A DNA stretch of 64,000 bases from positions 4,278,001 through 4,342,000 of the forward strand of contig JAKZAP010000019.1 of assembly GCA_023053575.1 (NCBI GenBank), given 5' to 3'. Position 1 is the stretch's first letter; every line of letters starts with the position of its first letter. This document shows, piece by piece, positions 55,752-64,000 of the stretch. This DNA is from Branchinecta lynchi. Its lineage: Eukaryota; Arthropoda; Branchiopoda; Anostraca; Branchinectidae. Under the pieces are notes generated by a model, which worked only from the letters and a program-made list of their open reading frames with translations, was not told the DNA's origin and ran no database searches. The translations under genes were made by a program, and so were the position numbers.

Positions 55752-56115
55752 CATGGGCGGATCCAGCCTTCCGTTCTAGGGGGGCGATTCTTACCGAAAA
55801 GAGTGGGGGTAGTATCCTTTTTGTCGGCCACAAGACTGATTTTTTTCGCGTTTTAAGTGTCCCTGTCGGTCTCTTATTTAACGAAAATGTGGTTTTCATA
55901 TATTACAATAATGGTAAAAACTGTACTTGATCAACTGACAACTGTTTACAAGAAAAATTCAAGCTCCTGACTCCACTTGTAAAAAGATTTTAGAGTCTAG
56001 TTACAGTAATTAGAACATGCATTAATGCAGACTTCCGTAAGTGCAGTAAAACAAAACAAAAAATTACAGCCAGTCTAGGGGGGGGCGATCGCCCCCCCCT
56101 CTGGATCCGCCCCTG
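55752..56115. mobile_element. hAT-like MITE, 364 bp, next to an NTE exon
   Basis: The ends are 'catgggcggatccag' and '...ctctggatccgcccctg'. The 8-bp sequence 'ccttgtta' flanks both (55744-55751, 56116-56123). It contains G/C runs near both ends. It lies about 140 bp upstream of the exon at 55614 in the transcript. Confidence 0.87.
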
Positions 56116-56259
56116 CCTTGTTATTATTGCCGTTCTGGAGTTTCGAAGGGATTTTAAGGTTCATTTTAATTTTTCCTGAAAGTCATACTTTTTTTCCTTA
56201 CATTGCACGTAGCAGGGGTCAAAGCTTGTGTAATTCACTCGCAGTATGTTCTGGATAGA

Positions 56260-56600
56260 GCAAATGAAATTAGGCAGTAGCGCCAAGACTTATGCTTCCC
56301 ATGCATCGGAAACGGACCTTGCTCGTAGCGCCCCCCACTATTCTCGCGACAAACTTGCGGGTTTAGAAAATTTCTGGTACAGCTAAGATGCCGTCTGCAG
56401 ACATCGAGGAAACTGGGGAGATTCCATCTCTTTTTTTTATTACGTTCGAGATATGGAGTTATCGGAGCCAGCGCTGGCGCACGACTGATTGCGTTTCGAC
56501 AGGAACGTTCTCTATCGCTAGTGGTGCTGGTGTCGCTGCTATTCGAAGATGTGTCGCTTTTTTCAAGTCTTGGTGCTACTCCCTAGTGTTATGTTACTCT
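56260..56600 (+). mobile_element. hAT-like MITE (CAGAGC family), decayed copy
   Basis: It shares 'agtagcgccaagactta', 'ttgcgggtttagaaaatttc', 'atcggagccagcgctggcg' and 'ctactccctagtgttat' with 57249-57599. No matching 8-bp flanks remain. Confidence 0.7.
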
Positions 56601-57248
56601 GTTCAAGCCCGCCGTAATAAGTAAATTGGCTTCTCCCACTTATTATTTTCGTTCCACGACTGTAATGATAATTACAATTTACTTATGATGGTCGCGAACA
56701 TCGTAAGTGATAATGGTAGCGTTCCAATGAAGTTATTACAAGTTACGATGATAAGAGGATGGACGAGGGCCGTACTATAGTAGTTATCAAGCTCTCTGGA
56801 ACGAAAATAATAACAACGCAGACATACGTCATCACTCTTACGGGAGTTCCTGCAGAACAGATAGTCATCTACTAAGCTCATCTGCAGTTAATAGTCTCAT
56901 TCAAAGAGGCTAAAGCCTTCATTGCCGTATCCTCTTAACGTCCACTATACCCGATACTAGACGTGTCTTGACTTCCTGTTTTCTGTTATCGTACACGCCT
57001 AACGGAAGTTCGACCATAATGTAAAGAGCGACTCGAAAACACGTTTCAAAATTACCAACGATTACCAGCCCAAACGGTAGCGAGAGCTTAAGCAATCAGA
57101 CGTAGTTGACTCCTATATATTTTGGCATCGACGCACAACGCAGTAGAAATACAGGGCAATTTCAGGTAGGCCTATTATCGGTTCCAGCGAAAACGTTCCA
57201 GCGACTACTAGGGAAGTTCTCTTCCTGGCACTAGCACACTCTCAGAAG

Positions 57249-57599
57249 CAGAGCAAAATAACACGAAGGAGTAGTGCCAAGACCTATACTTTCCATGCTT
57301 CGCAAACGGGCCATATTTTTTGCACCGCTCACTACGCTTGCGGCATTATTTAAAGCGAGACAAACTTGCGGTTTTAGAAATTTCTAGCAAAGCAAAGGTA
57401 CGGTCTGCACAAACCAAGAAAACAATGGAGGCTACATCATTTTTTGCTATTTTCAGAATATGAAGTTATCGGAGCCAGCGCTGGTGAACAGCTGGATGAG
57501 TTTCAGTAGGGACGTATACCATCGCTAGTGGGGCTAGTATCGCTGCTATTAGAATGCGTGTCAATCTTGTCAGGTCTTGACAAGTGTTATTTTGCTGTG
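57249..57599 (+). mobile_element. hAT-like MITE (CAGAGC family), left of a pair
   Basis: The ends are 'cagagcaaaataacacgaag' and '...aagtgttattttgctgtg'. Flanks are 'ctcagaag' (57241-57248) and 'gtcagaag' (57600-57607). The neighbouring copy starts immediately after the latter. Confidence 0.87.
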
Positions 57600-57607
57600 G
57601 TCAGAAG

Positions 57608-57952
57608 CAGAGCAAAATAACACTAGGGAATAGCGTTTGACTTTAAAAAAGTGACACACACTCGAATACCAGCGACACTAGTACCATTAACGATACTGAA
57701 CGTCCCTACTGAAACTCGATCAGTAGTGCACCAGCGCTGGATCCAGTAACTTCATATTTTGAACACAGCAAACAAAAAATGTAACCTCCCCTGTTTCCTC
57801 GATGTGTTCAGACAGCATTTTAGCTTCACTAGAAATTTGTAAACCCACAAGTTTGTCTCGCTTTAAATGCTGCAAGCGTAGCGGGCGGTGCTGTTAGTGC
57901 GAAGCAAGGAACGCATAGGTCTTGACGCTACTCCCAAGTGTTATTTGCTCTG
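57608..57952 (-). mobile_element. hAT-like MITE (CAGAGC family), right of a pair
   Basis: It is inverted relative to its neighbour and shares its left flank 'gtcagaag' (57600-57607), which is repeated at 57953-57960. Internal phrases such as 'ccagcgctggatccagtaac' are complements of those in the left copy. Confidence 0.87.
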
Positions 57953-57960
57953 GTCAGAAG

Positions 57961-58220
57961 TTTCATAACAAACAATACAAGGTTTCGCAGTTTCTACAGA
58001 TAACGGTTAGGATGTTAGCTGTTATGATTTTCAAACGTTAGGCATTGAAACTTTACACATACAAGAAGAGCCGAAACACCACCGAAGAAACACCTGCTGA
58101 CTTTCTTCTGAAAGTCAGCAAATGATATTTCGGCGGTTTTCCTACTCTTCCTGGCAATGCTTGTTATGCATAACATTTAATGAATAATGTTTGCAAAATC
58201 ATAACAAATAACATCAATAC
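57961..58220. mobile_element. Palindromic MITE related to 39668-39955
   Basis: 'tcataacaaacaatacaagg', 'gataacggttaggatgttag' and 'ctgctgactttcttctgaaa' correspond to the family; the right half is largely complementary. It abuts the hAT-like pair. Confidence 0.6.
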
Positions 58221-58545
58221 CATGTGACCTTTTGTTTATTTACGGACCTTAGGTCATTGTTATGAGTCTTGTTTAAAGCTCCTTAGAGTGGACTGGCCTG
58301 TAAGGCCTAGTGTATGATGGGTGGTTTATAGCCTATTGTGGTTCGGACGTTCGGTACGCAAACCTTAGTGTGAATCGAGCGGGGGAATCCACAAAGAACC
58401 CGTGAAGTCTGCAGGTATAGTAGGCCACCAGACGCCCTAGGCTCTCCTGACTCCGATGACTGTATCTAAGGACATTTACCATCTATGTCCGGCCTACTAC
58501 ACCCCTCGTCATAACATCAGGTTGAGAGTGCTTCTTCATATTTAG

Positions 58546-59478
58546 GTCTAAGGTGGTGGGGGTAATGCATTATGGGTCTGAAGTATGGGGGTATGAGAAG
58601 ATAGACAAGATAGAAGTAGTGCAGTTAGGTTATTTTAAGAGGTGGCTAGGAGTAAGTAAACCGACAAATAGTGTAGTTGTTAGGGGTGAGTTAGGTTTAA
58701 CTTCTTTAAGAAATGTAAGACTAGTGAATATGGTTAGGTTTTGGGAAAGGATTGTAAGGATGCCACGTGTTAGATTATTAAAATCTGCATATTTAGAAGC
58801 GTTGAAAGAAGAATCGCCTACTTAATGGCCGTAACTAGTAAAAAAAAAGATACTGGATGATTGCGGAGTTGGAGAATTATGGAATGATGAATTAGGAAAG
58901 GAGGAAGGAGTGAGTAAAGTTGTGAAAGAAATACTTAAGAGCCAGGAAGTACAGGTTTGGCACGGCTAGAAGGATCAATCGGAATCTTTGGGGTTTTATG
59001 CTGGGGTAAGAGAGACATGGGGTGAGACTATAATGTTTAAAGCGGGTCTTAGACGGGATGAGTTAAAAATAATTATTGAATTGTTGGGGGGTAGAAGACG
59101 TTATATTGGTAAGTGTAAGCAGAAGTTCGGTCCTTAATTTTGTCCGATGTGTGGGTGCGTGGATGAGAGCGTGATTCACATGCTTTGCGACTATATGGAG
59201 CTGAGTGAATGGAGAACAGAAGAGTATGGTGTGCGTGTATTTGACGAAGAGTGGGTAAAACGAATTTTTAAGGATGAGTGTTTTGCTGGTATAATGAAAA
59301 TGGGGCGATTTTTGAGGCTACCGACGGAACACAGAAGTAGGTTTTTGGAATAAGAAAAAAACAAATTAAAAGGAAAAGAGTGTTATTATATATTTTTTTT
59401 TTTTCGTCAAATTATGTCAAATTTTTGCCATGGCCCTTGGGGCTGCTTGTAGCAATAAACTATCTATTTATCTATCTA
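58546..59478 (+). mobile_element. LINE 3' fragment related to 26860-30138
   Basis: It encodes GVMHYGSEVWGYEKIDKIEV, GYFKRWLGVSKPTNSVV, ELGLTSLRNVRLVNMVRFW and a knuckle CPMCGCVDESVIHMLCDY. These align with GAELWGFETAPQLETIQ, FKRLIGLHQTTHSQ and CPLCFNTEEEGHFLVEC of the longer copy. In-frame stops near 58823, 58968 and 59137 inactivate it. The 3' tail is a TCTA/TTTA repeat (59459-59478). It lies between the duplicated NTE exon and exon 55403, opposite strand. Confidence 0.85.
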
Positions 59479-59803
59479 CATAAAATAGAGTCGTCATAAT
59501 ACCGCCCCGTGGGTCCTAGTATGTCTACGTGGCTCCGACAATGGAGTCCTAGACTTCTAAACATTAAATTTGAAAAACTGTTTCTGGTTTATTGGTCACG
59601 GTACAAGTTCCTTGTGTAAAGTGCCATCTATATTTTATTATCTCAAGCATTGTCTGCTGAAACTACGCATCCTTGTGTTATATCTTTTGACACTTCTGAC
59701 TGTTCAGCCGACAGACACACAGGGACGTTTCCACTGCAACAACTAAAGACTATCGAAAGGGAAGGGTGGGGGCTGCTTACCAGGAAGAAAACGGTTGACT
59801 TAC

Positions 59804-59920
59804 CAGGCACATTATTAATATAACACCCGTCAACGAGGTAATGTCCATCTATCGGATCACAGAGGGGGGGCAAAAGGCTAACCACGGACATCGAGGAACG
59901 CACATATCGCCAAAGGCACC
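59804..59920 (-). CDS. sws: NTE active-site-aspartate exon, duplicate version B
   Basis: It is 117 bp with the same phases as 63386-63502 (two bases in, one base out), acceptor 'cattctgaag' and donor GTAAGT. It reads [20 protein letters not shown], then [18 protein letters not shown]. Of 38 codons, 26 match version A. The catalytic-dyad Asp (DG) and [10 protein letters not shown] are kept; SLSGY becomes SVVSL and DGGY becomes DGCY. It lies between version A and the next exon and would join either neighbour in frame. I infer a mutually exclusive exon; a decaying duplicate is the alternative, although splice sites and frame are intact. Confidence 0.8.
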
Positions 59921-60117
59921 CTTCAGAATGCCAAAAGAATCAAAACAATTTTAGTATTAGTACCACATGACTACTACCTTAAGAACTAATTAAACTGTAT
60001 GGAGAGCTGAAACGAAATCTTGAACGTAGTTTAAGAGATTCCAAGAGGACTTGCAGGTTTGGTGTGTAATGACTCCATATCGCCGGCGAGTCTCAGTATG
60101 CTCTGCTCAGCATGCCT

Positions 60118-60320
60118 AAGACTCGCCAATACTCTTGATGACTAACTATTCGTGCTGACGAAGAATCGCCCTGTACATAGGGAAGAACCAGAAACACCAG
60201 AACAACAAAAGTTGTTGATTGGTTTACATGGGATTTAAGTAAATTTCGAGGATCTGTTCGGGTGACTTTTCTTGTTCTTCCCTAGGATCAGCGACGTGTT
60301 TCGGACTTAAAATGCGAACA
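60118..60320 (+). repeat. Pieces of the 12640/62400 repeat family
   Basis: 'aatactcttgatgactaact' and 'ggatcagcgacgtgtttcgg' correspond to the beginning and end of the family. Confidence 0.4.
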
Positions 60321-60470
60321 CACGATAAGGGTTTCCCGGACGGATTTTCTTCTCTTTCATCACGAAATTGAAACAATCTCAACTTTTCCATATGAAAGTG
60401 ATGATGGTCCCACAAATCCGAGCAGGAATTCCGGCCCGGAAGCACCCGACCCTGAGCGTGTGTCCCAGGC
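60310..60470. mobile_element. 'AGTGCGAACAC' palindromic MITE, decayed copy
   Basis: 'atgcgaacacacgataaggg', 'aacttttccatatgaaagtg' and 'gcaggaattccggcccggaa' match 41581-41777. Confidence 0.6.
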
Positions 60471-60482
60471 ATTAGTCATTTA

Positions 60483-61095
60483 GAGCGTGTTCCCCCTACT
60501 TACCGTAGTTACTGTGCATGACGTCACGGATCCAGGCTTCTTGGCGTCAAGGCTGGAACACATTTTTTGCGGGCAAAATATCGTGCAACGCGCTAATCAG
60601 GCCAATCCTGTCACAAAGATCGTAGTTACCACGCTTACTACACTCTCAAGCGTGGTAGACCAATAGTTACCATTACTTACTATTAGGAAAGGTTGGAACC
60701 TGGTTCGAACCCTGATGAAAAATTTGTAGCCTGCGTAGTAGTATGGTAGTAGTACGAAAACGTTGCATGTAATACAATGTAGTAGCAAAGAATACTATCA
60801 TTTAATGTGCCTCAGACTGGTCCAATCTTATGTAGTAGTGTCCAGTAGCATCGTGTCTTGCCCTAGTAGCATCCGGTCTTGCTAATAGTAGCATATAGTA
60901 GTATGCAGTAACACGGTAGCCTTGAAGTAGAAGCATGTAGTAGCATCGTTAGTACTGCATGCTACTTTTTCTCACTACTGCATACTACTATTTTGAGATA
61001 AATTTTTCATCGGGACGGTCAGCGTAGTAACTTTCACAAGGTTGAAAAAAAAAGGTAACTAATAGTTACTACTGTTAGAAGGGTGGAACACGCTC
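60483..61095. mobile_element. MITE 'GAGCGTGTTCC', copy 3, with nested TAGTAG element
   Basis: The ends are 'gagcgtgttccccctactta' and '...aagggtggaacacgctc'. TTA flanks both (60480-60482, 61096-61098), the target size and sequence of PIF/Harbinger elements. The element at 60711-61014 splits it. Confidence 0.8.
60711..61014. mobile_element. TAGTAG-rich TIR element, copy 2 (nested)
   Basis: The ends are 'cctgatgaaaaatttgtag' and '...ataaatttttcatcggg'. It interrupts the host MITE where 10971-10985 reads 'gaacggtcagcg' without a break. It is an inverted relative of 45444-45745. Confidence 0.78.
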
Positions 61096-61369
61096 TTAGT
61101 GTACTCTCTACCTCGTCATGTTGTAGTGCGTGTTCGCGTTCCAGATGCAGGTCTATTACCACCCGACTCCTTGATTAACTTTCGCGTTTTGTTTACAAAT
61201 TTGACACATGGTCTCGCATGCGAGGTGTAAATTCTTGACAGTACGGTGGCCGGCCGTCTGACGGACTTTTCCGCGATTTTTTTTTATAGACGTACAGAAG
61301 AACCAGACAATTGACAGCTAATTTTGCCGTTCTTCAACAATTTCTCGATCTTCGCATTTCAAATATCTC

Positions 61370-61624
61370 TTGCATCCCAGTCACAACTGTCAATCACTTT
61401 CCGCTTCTACATTCGCATATTTGTTCTGTCTCCTAAATGGATTGCCTCTATGGTACCTTCCAAACATTCGAACTCTGGGGTGTCCAACACCCCTGACCAA
61501 ACGGTTTTGGGCTGGATGCACCTGCCAGATCCGCCTCGACGAAAATGGCTGTCTGGAATCCGGAAGCAAAATCTGGAAGGTGAAGCCTCGCTTTGACAGC
61601 CCAGAGTGCAACGAACGCAGCTAG
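61370..61624 (+). CDS. Possible Cys-rich exon, unknown
   Basis: A frame of 84 codons ends FWAGCTCQIRLDENGCLESG, SKIWKVKPRFDSPECNERS-stop. The cysteine-containing C-terminal part looks protein-like, and its last residues recur at 33127-33156. The N-terminal part looks less convincing, so an exon might start internally (an acceptor is not clear). It is on the strand opposite to NTE, between its two duplicated exons. No family is recognised. Confidence 0.28.
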   Translation: MHPSHNCQSLSASTFAYLFCLLNGLPLWYLPNIRTLGCPTPLTKRFWAGCTCQIRLDENGCLESGSKIWKVKPRFDSPECNERS

Positions 61625-61639
61625 TGAAATGCATAGAAT

Positions 61640-62380
61640 TTGGTTCGTTTGACATCTGAAATGTACTGAAGAAGAAAAAAAGCTGCTGTTCAGGTATCGA
61701 CGATGGCAAGGAGTATTTTTTTTTGCCACCAGATCTTCTACCCAGAATCTTTCTACCTACAGCATGTCTGTGCAAACTCAAAAGAAGTTGATCAGAAGGT
61801 CAAAAGCAAGTTGGAAAACAGCAAAACTGGGTGGCGCTTCTGCAACCTCGAATCATGAGTATTGGAAGCTACAAGGCGTCATTACCTACCAAACCGGCAA
61901 ACAGGGATATCTTCAAACAATTATCAGCTCTCTATGACAGAAGTACAAACTCTTTCATACAAAAAACGTCGTTCACTCTTTCATGCTTAGCCTCTTCTCT
62001 CCCCTCCGAATTAAAACAATCCTCCATCGACTTACCATGCGACAGTGCGGGTATCTAGAAAAGGTGGATGTCGGACTGGGGGAAACCATGCGCAAAATCA
62101 AACTGAGCTTTGTGCCGAACGCGAAAGAAATCTGATCATTAGATATAAAAACTCCAATGGACTTCTATAGCTCCGCCCAGTTTCCCATCGTTTTCTCCAC
62201 TGGTAAGCAACAGAGTGCGCTACGTCTATTATTCCTACTAAGTCTACAAGCTCTTACTATACCACCGTCAGCTGCATAGCAATAGTAATGCAAAGTCAAA
62301 CTGTTTCTCAATTAATCACAGAAACGGCTTAGGCCCAGCAGTTGCAAATTCAATTCAAAAGTTTCGTGTGAATCTCGTTG
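61640..62380. other. No supported gene
   Basis: A 75-codon frame at 61831-62058 ('LPTKPANRDIFKQLSALYD') is present but lacks splice or homology support. Confidence 0.4.
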
Positions 62381-62399
62381 CAGCAGCCAAAATTTACAA

Positions 62400-62640
62400 T
62401 GAAGGGACATGAACGCTCTAATACTCTTGATGACTTACTCTCGTTGCCGATGCAAAATCGCCTGGTAACTAGCGGAAGAGCCAGAAGCGGTATCACCTCG
62501 GGTATCACAGCTGCTCCCAAAGATCGCCGTGATTTTTTGACACAGGATTTGAGTTGTCGAGTTTGAGCGTTAGTGAGACGTTTTCTCGTTCTTCCTGAGA
62601 ATCACTGGCGTGTTTTGGACTTAGTCATATAGAGTGTTAA
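62400..62640 (+). repeat. Dispersed repeat related to 12640-12890
   Basis: It shares 'aatactcttgatgacttact', 'cgttgccgatgcaaaatc', 'agcggaagagccagaagcgg' and 'cactggcgtgttttggactt'. Confidence 0.55.
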
Positions 62641-63385
62641 ATTCGATCAAGCTAGCCCCCTCACGAATTCACAACTTGCCACATCCGCATGATCCATATT
62701 ACATAAAGGTCAAGCCCTCTGAAGAAATAAAAGCATACATTCTTCATCTTTAGTCATATCGAGACTTTCAAATCGTTTAAAAAATCTGCTTTCGTTACAA
62801 GAGCTGACTTTCCTACACAGGCCACAACAAGCCGACTAGCAAATTTATCTTACTCTCAGCAGTTCAATTCCCGCCAAGCTGCGGCAAATTCGCTCGCGGC
62901 TTTTTTCCATTCCAATCATGCCCACGTGTATGGATTAATTTTGTAGTTAAACTTCCATGCTTACTTACTTATTAATCGCAGTGAACCGGGTGGTTTCAAA
63001 TTTCCAGGCGAAACAGAACCACCCTGGCTTAAACACTTTTACAGTTCTTGATTGCGTGACTATTCTGTAAAGTTCTGTGTTATTGTGCCTTAAATTTCTC
63101 TTCTTCTTTTTCTATATTTTCTTCTTCACTCCGTGAAAAATACGGGTGATAAATACTATATTATTTACTTGCTTACTTACTACAGTAGTTACGCAATGAG
63201 TTTCCGGAGCAATATACTATTAAAGGATTTTCAGTCGGTATTTCTAGTGCTCAACTGCTAGTCCGGAGCACACGTTTGAAGTTGTGAATTCAGTATTTGG
63301 CTAAGGCAGCTTTACCAAAGGTGTAGGAAATCCACAAGAAACTCGAAGAAGCAGTGGCTAGGATTGTCTACTACAAGAAAATTAC
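62641..63385. other. NTE intron, no recognised feature
   Basis: A (TTAC)n-like patch at 62962-62990 resembles the SINE-type tail. Nothing else is supported. Confidence 0.45.
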
Positions 63386-63502
63386 CAGGCAGGTTATTGA
63401 CGTATCCGCCATCTAGTAGCAAATGGCCGTCAATGGGGTCGCACAAGGGTGGCATATACCCCGAGAGAGACATGGAGGAACGCACGTAGCGCCATACAGA
63501 CC
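63386..63502 (-). CDS. sws: NTE active-site-aspartate exon, version A (canonical)
   Basis: It is 117 bp, acceptor 'tttcgttgtag', donor GTAATT, entering with two bases and leaving with one. It reads [20 protein letters not shown], then [18 protein letters not shown]. Vertebrate and insect NTEs have WRYVR[AS]SM[ST]LSGY[LM]PPLCDP.DG[HN]LL[ML]DGGY[IV]NNLP here. The Asp of DGG is the second residue of the patatin Ser-Asp dyad. The Ser (GxSxG) is in an upstream exon beyond the window. Spliced to 55614 it gives [15 protein letters not shown], a perfect family junction. Confidence 0.96.
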
Positions 63503-63629
63503 CTACAACGAAAAAAGTCAGTTCTACCACCTGTCGGCAGGAACTTGAGCTTATCGCAGGAAAAAGTACAAAAAAATACGAATGGAAAAGCTACTCTGTC
63601 CGGGTCGGGCAGGAAATTGCACATCGTCT

Positions 63630-63790
63630 GTTTTTTAGGATTAGGGTTCCCCGGTCAGATTTTCTGTACTTTCATCATCAATTTGAACAAATCTCAACTT
63701 TCCATACGGAACGGATGATGGTGCGGACCATCCTGGCAGGAATTCTAATACGGGACCGCCCTACCCTCATTCTCTGTCCGAGGCGGACTG
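63630..63790. mobile_element. 'AGTGCGAACAC' palindromic MITE, decayed copy
   Basis: 'tactttcatcatcaatttga', 'ctcaactttccatacgga' and 'ctggcaggaattctaatacg' follow the family order. The ends are damaged. Confidence 0.5.
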
Positions 63791-64000
63791 TACTTCTGAT
63801 TACCGCAACCACCATAATATCTGTACGGAAATACTGAGATTTTTTCAACTTCCACTATAACGAAAATGCAAACAAGCCGACCGGAAAATCGGATCCTCAT
63901 TCCGCGCCACTTGAGGGAAGGCGAATGTCATTTCCGGTGCCAGCTCTTCCTCAGTCTGCACCGAGACCGTGTCGTCAGTTCTGAAGGTCAAAAGTTTCAG

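Noticed and set aside
61407..61781. 124-codon minus-strand ORF
   Set aside because: Antisense to the more protein-like frame at 61370-61624; no splice or domain support.

Overview
The window is eukaryotic, intron-rich and packed with transposable elements. No bacterial operon, plasmid, phage or CRISPR structure was seen. Two host genes can be read, both on the minus strand, and both match arthropod-type proteins: a translationally controlled tumor protein (TCTP) gene and the 3' part of a neuropathy target esterase / Swiss-cheese (PNPLA6/7) gene. The TCTP peptide is closest in style to arthropod TCTPs. The phylum call is an inference; I cannot name the species.

TCTP occupies about 24.3 to <12.9 kb. 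Four coding exons (24267-24294, 20324-20394, 15124-15311, 12975-13090) join in phase and give 134 codons plus one base of a protein that is normally about 170 residues. The last coding exon was not found and probably lies left of the window. The NTE gene runs from beyond the right edge to about 41.1 kb. Its exons are 63386-63502 or its duplicate 59804-59920, then 55403-55614, about 50136-50262, 45134-45361 and a probable terminal exon 41107-41187. The two copies of the active-site-aspartate exon are both 117 bp, have the same splice phases and differ at about a third of residues. They look like mutually exclusive alternative exons and are the best candidate for new biology in the window.

Nearly everything else is repeats inside or between these genes. 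Non-LTR retrotransposons: a LINE with an internal RT deletion (26860-30138), a 5'-truncated relative (58546-59478), three CR1/Rex-like copies (45826-46270, 47280-48430, 50713-54070) and an RTE-like element (50849-52617) that sits inside the last CR1-like copy, flanked by a direct repeat of about 75 bp. DNA transposons, many with readable target-site duplications: hAT-like elements with 8-bp duplications (2534-2856, 3373-4579, 13752-14047, 41260-41540, 55752-56115, 57249-57599, 57608-57952), TTAA-flanked elements (9874-10314, 35443-35883), 2-bp-duplication MITEs of about 158 bp (2576, 7391, 12059, 39369, 49482), 3-bp-duplication elements (23688-24113, 60483-61095), a long-TIR element (11164-12517) and a 1.3-kb foldback palindrome (18815-20130). 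Several are nested in one another, which gives relative ages.

Other repeats: a 176-bp satellite-like array of eight units in an element duplicated head to tail (42.8-45.04 kb), two families built of degenerate 125-180-bp units (one with long poly-C/poly-G tracts), tRNA-like SINE pieces and Penelope-like 3' ends. Six short ORF-like pieces could be exons of unrecognised genes (5254-5401, 8442-8528, 21378-21554, 24555-24752, 61370-61624, and the 35.5-kb ORF inside a transposon). All are low confidence.
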